Assembly (NCBI GenBank): GCA_004335635.1
Contig: QAXH01005163.1
Span: forward strand, 31,518-49,464
Length of the DNA: 17,947 nucleotides
Source of the DNA: Chloromonas sp. AAM2
Lineage: Eukaryota > Chlorophyta > Chlorophyceae > Chlamydomonadales > Chlamydomonadaceae
Direction: 5' to 3'
The notes under the pieces were generated by a model. That model ran no database searches. It was not told where the DNA came from and was given only the letters and a program-made list of their open reading frames with translations. How positions within the stretch are numbered: the first letter of the stretch is position 1; the number at the start of each line of letters is the position of its first letter. Below are positions 16,348-17,947 of this stretch, piece by piece. Made by a program: the position numbers and the translations under genes.

Positions 16348-17947
16348 ATGGACTATGCCAATACATACCCAAACAACACAAGGTCGCAGACAAGCTTGAC
16401 GGAAGCAGAAAAGCAGCGAATTGGTACGGCCCAGCGGATCAAGGTACTTGCTACTGCTGCGACTTTTGCCACCTTCAACGAACGATAAGCTGCAGCACCT
16501 AGCAATGCCACTGCTACCATTTCTTTCATTACAGATGGCAGCGATGGGCGAAATGGTTCATCTGGCCTCCTCAAACCTTGATGCCGTCCCCGAGGATGTG
16601 TTGAAGAAGGGAGCAGCCGTGAAGGAGCTGGTGCTGTCAAACAACAACATCGGAGTGAGTGCAAGCAGAACCTCGCAAGCGCGCAGTTGCTTGCCTGAAA
16701 ACACCTTGCGTCGGTTGGAACAACCCATTTTGACAGCTTCCTTTGCTCCCTCTCGCAGGTCATCCCTGCCCAGATTGGGTCTCTTAAGAACTTGCAGGTT
16801 TTGCGGCTTGATAATAACACCATCACGACTCTGCCTACGGAGATTGGGCTCCTGGTTCACTTGCAGACGCTCGACCTGCAAAGCAATTTCATTAGCAGCT
16901 TGCCGGTGCAACTCGGGACATGCGTCAAGCTACAGGTGCGCCCAGTCATCTCAAGAACACCTAGGGCATGGGTAGGGTAGGGCTAGGGTTCAGGTACGAC
17001 AAACAGCACATCACTTCATACACCTGGCTAGCGTTCCATGCATACGTGCCAGCACAGCATGGCAGTCCGGTTGCTCCTAGCACCTGGCTCTTCTTATCTT
17101 CACCTCGGCACATGTTGATTGCAGGTTCTCAATTTGCTGGACAATCCGCTCTCGGTGAGCAATGGCTAGCCAGCAACCAGCAGTCACAAGCCAGCACCAG
17201 CTACTAAAAGCTCGCCACGGGCCACCTTGGGCCAGCCACAGCCATCAACCAACCAGCCACCTGTTTCCCATTAGCCAACCAGCCATTTGCTTCCACCTGG
17301 CAGCCATTGACAACCAGCTACCCACCTGTCGCTAACACCCCTTTCCCTCACGACGCACGTGCTTGGGCTCAACCTTGCTGTGCCAGCTCGTGAATGCATG
17401 TAGGCCTGCCCACCTGTCGCTAAGCCCCCTTTCCCTCACGACGCACGTGCTCCTGCAGGGTCCAGCTCCCCCTGACGGCGAGCGCACGTTTTCCATCCTG
17501 TACTACGGGCAGGCCTCTGCCCCCGAGGTGGACCCCACTGCGGCTGACGGAGTGGTGCGCACATGCACTTCCAGGCTCATGGGGCTGCTCAGGAGGTACA
17601 CCGAGCCTGACAAGTGCCCCCCGCCTGTGGTGAGTGTGTACATCATCCACATGGAGTAGAGTACATGCACGTGCCGGTGAGCGGGCCTAGAAATCCAGTA
17701 TCATTTGCACCTATACATCTCCATCAGAACCGTAACCTGAGAAGCATAAGGTGTTATTTCCTCTAATGCTGTGGAAGGAAATGGTTGAATGAAGGAATGC
17801 ACTTGTACTTGATTGCACCCACGCTTATCGCAAGGCATATGGTGACGAAACTATTGCCTGATACGCATGTCATGTCTGTGTGCATGGTCATGTGCAGCGG
17901 AAGGCGGTGGTCACGATGTGCTGATACACATGTCATGTCTGTGTGCA
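16348..17947 (+). CDS. Leucine-rich repeat protein, at least 5 exons, possibly incomplete at the right edge
   Basis: Exons are 16348-16443, 16535-16654, 16759-16935, 17125-17154 and 17459-17629, all phase 0 and all GT-AG, joining to 198 codons. ATG at 16348 has an in-frame TAG four codons upstream. The N-terminus ends LTEAEKQRIGTAQRIK. The leucine-rich repeats follow: MVHLASSNLDAVPEDVL, VKELVLSNNNIGVIPAQIG, LQVLRLDNNTITTLPTEIG, LQTLDLQSNFISSLPVQLG and LQVLNLLDNPLS. These have the LxxLxLxxNxIxxLPxxI consensus of typical cytosolic LRRs. The start loosely resembles LRRC57 (ETAQKTGVFQLKDRGL), but the N-terminal glycine is absent. The last exon (GPAPPDGERTFSILYYGQ to EPDKCPPPV) is not recognised. 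The role is unknown; it is most likely a protein-binding adaptor. No signal peptide or membrane segment is visible. Confidence 0.8.
17125..17154 (+). CDS. 30-nt micro-exon completing an LRR
   Basis: The exon encodes VLNLLDNPLS between TTGCAG and GTGAGC. It supplies the fifth LxxLxLxxNxL core in phase 0 after exon 3 ends at VKLQ. Skipping it keeps frame but removes the repeat. Confidence 0.78.
17321..17451. repeat. 43-bp direct repeat beside the LRR exon 5 acceptor
   Basis: Copies at 17321-17363 and 17409-17451 differ at about two positions. They contain the pyrimidine tract ccctttccctcac. The right copy ends just before the TCCTGCAG acceptor; the left copy lacks the following AG. Confidence 0.92.
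17858..17947. repeat. 27-bp direct repeat at the right edge, period 63
   Basis: Copies at 17858-17884 and 17921-17947 differ at one base (ctgatacgcatg against ctgatacacatg). The second copy ends at the window edge, so the array may continue. Confidence 0.88.
17898..17924 (+). CDS. Possible last exon of the LRR gene
   Basis: After an ATGTGCAG acceptor, phase 0 reads RKAVVTMC and then TGA. Joined to CPPPV at 17629 it would end the protein at 206 residues. The acceptor sits between two 27-nt direct repeats. The exon is too short to judge by itself, and the gene may continue past the window instead. Confidence 0.35.
   Translation, partial: RKAVVTMC

Noticed and set aside
15678..16349. Minus-strand frames of 76-125 codons between the two genes
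   Set aside because: No motif, no splice or start context, and they overlap the expected promoters and 5' UTRs.
16302..16502. Plus-strand frame from 16302 as the first exon of the LRR gene
   Set aside because: It is out of frame with exon 2; the frame starting at 16348 ends at a GT donor in phase 0, has an upstream in-frame stop, and gives an LRR-like N-terminus.

Overview
The window is nuclear DNA of a eukaryote with many short spliceosomal introns. A flagellated green alga of the Chlamydomonadales type is the best guess. Reasons: it encodes a central-pair flagellar protein, its introns are short and GT-AG, its exons are GC-rich with low-complexity linkers, and CCCTAA/TTAGGG-like and CATGCA-like repeats run through the introns. 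The species cannot be named from the sequence. No rRNA, tRNA, bacterial gene, CRISPR array or intact transposon was seen.

About 85% of the window (1-15411, minus strand) is one gene, which I reconstructed exon by exon. Twenty-six exons join without a frame break into 1427 codons. The protein matches DLEC1 (Chlamydomonas FAP81/CFAP81), a ciliary central-apparatus protein made of repeated ASH/MSP-like immunoglobulin-type domains. The start is fixed by an in-frame stop two codons upstream. The C-terminus lies beyond the left edge; human DLEC1 is about 1755 residues. Every junction was checked for splice sites, codon phase and fit to the human protein as I remember it. One intron appears to use a GC donor.

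A second gene runs the other way from 16348 past the right edge. Five exons, one of only 30 nt, join into 198 codons: a short N-terminus, four to five leucine-rich repeats, and a C-terminal part I do not recognise. A possible last exon sits at 17898-17924. The two start codons are 936 bp apart and face away from each other, so the genes may share a promoter region.

The unusual content is in the introns. First, degenerate telomere-like hexamers appear in a fixed orientation: G-rich on the sense strand just after donors and C-rich on the sense strand just before acceptors, in nearly every intron that carries them and in both genes. In intron 17 the array switches strand at a perfect 24-bp palindrome. 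Second, several tandem duplications span exon-intron boundaries and leave copies of the splice donor inside the intron (introns 2, 3, 14 and 20). A comparable duplication lies beside an acceptor in the LRR gene. Third, one intron carries a 113-bp AT-only island unlike anything around it.
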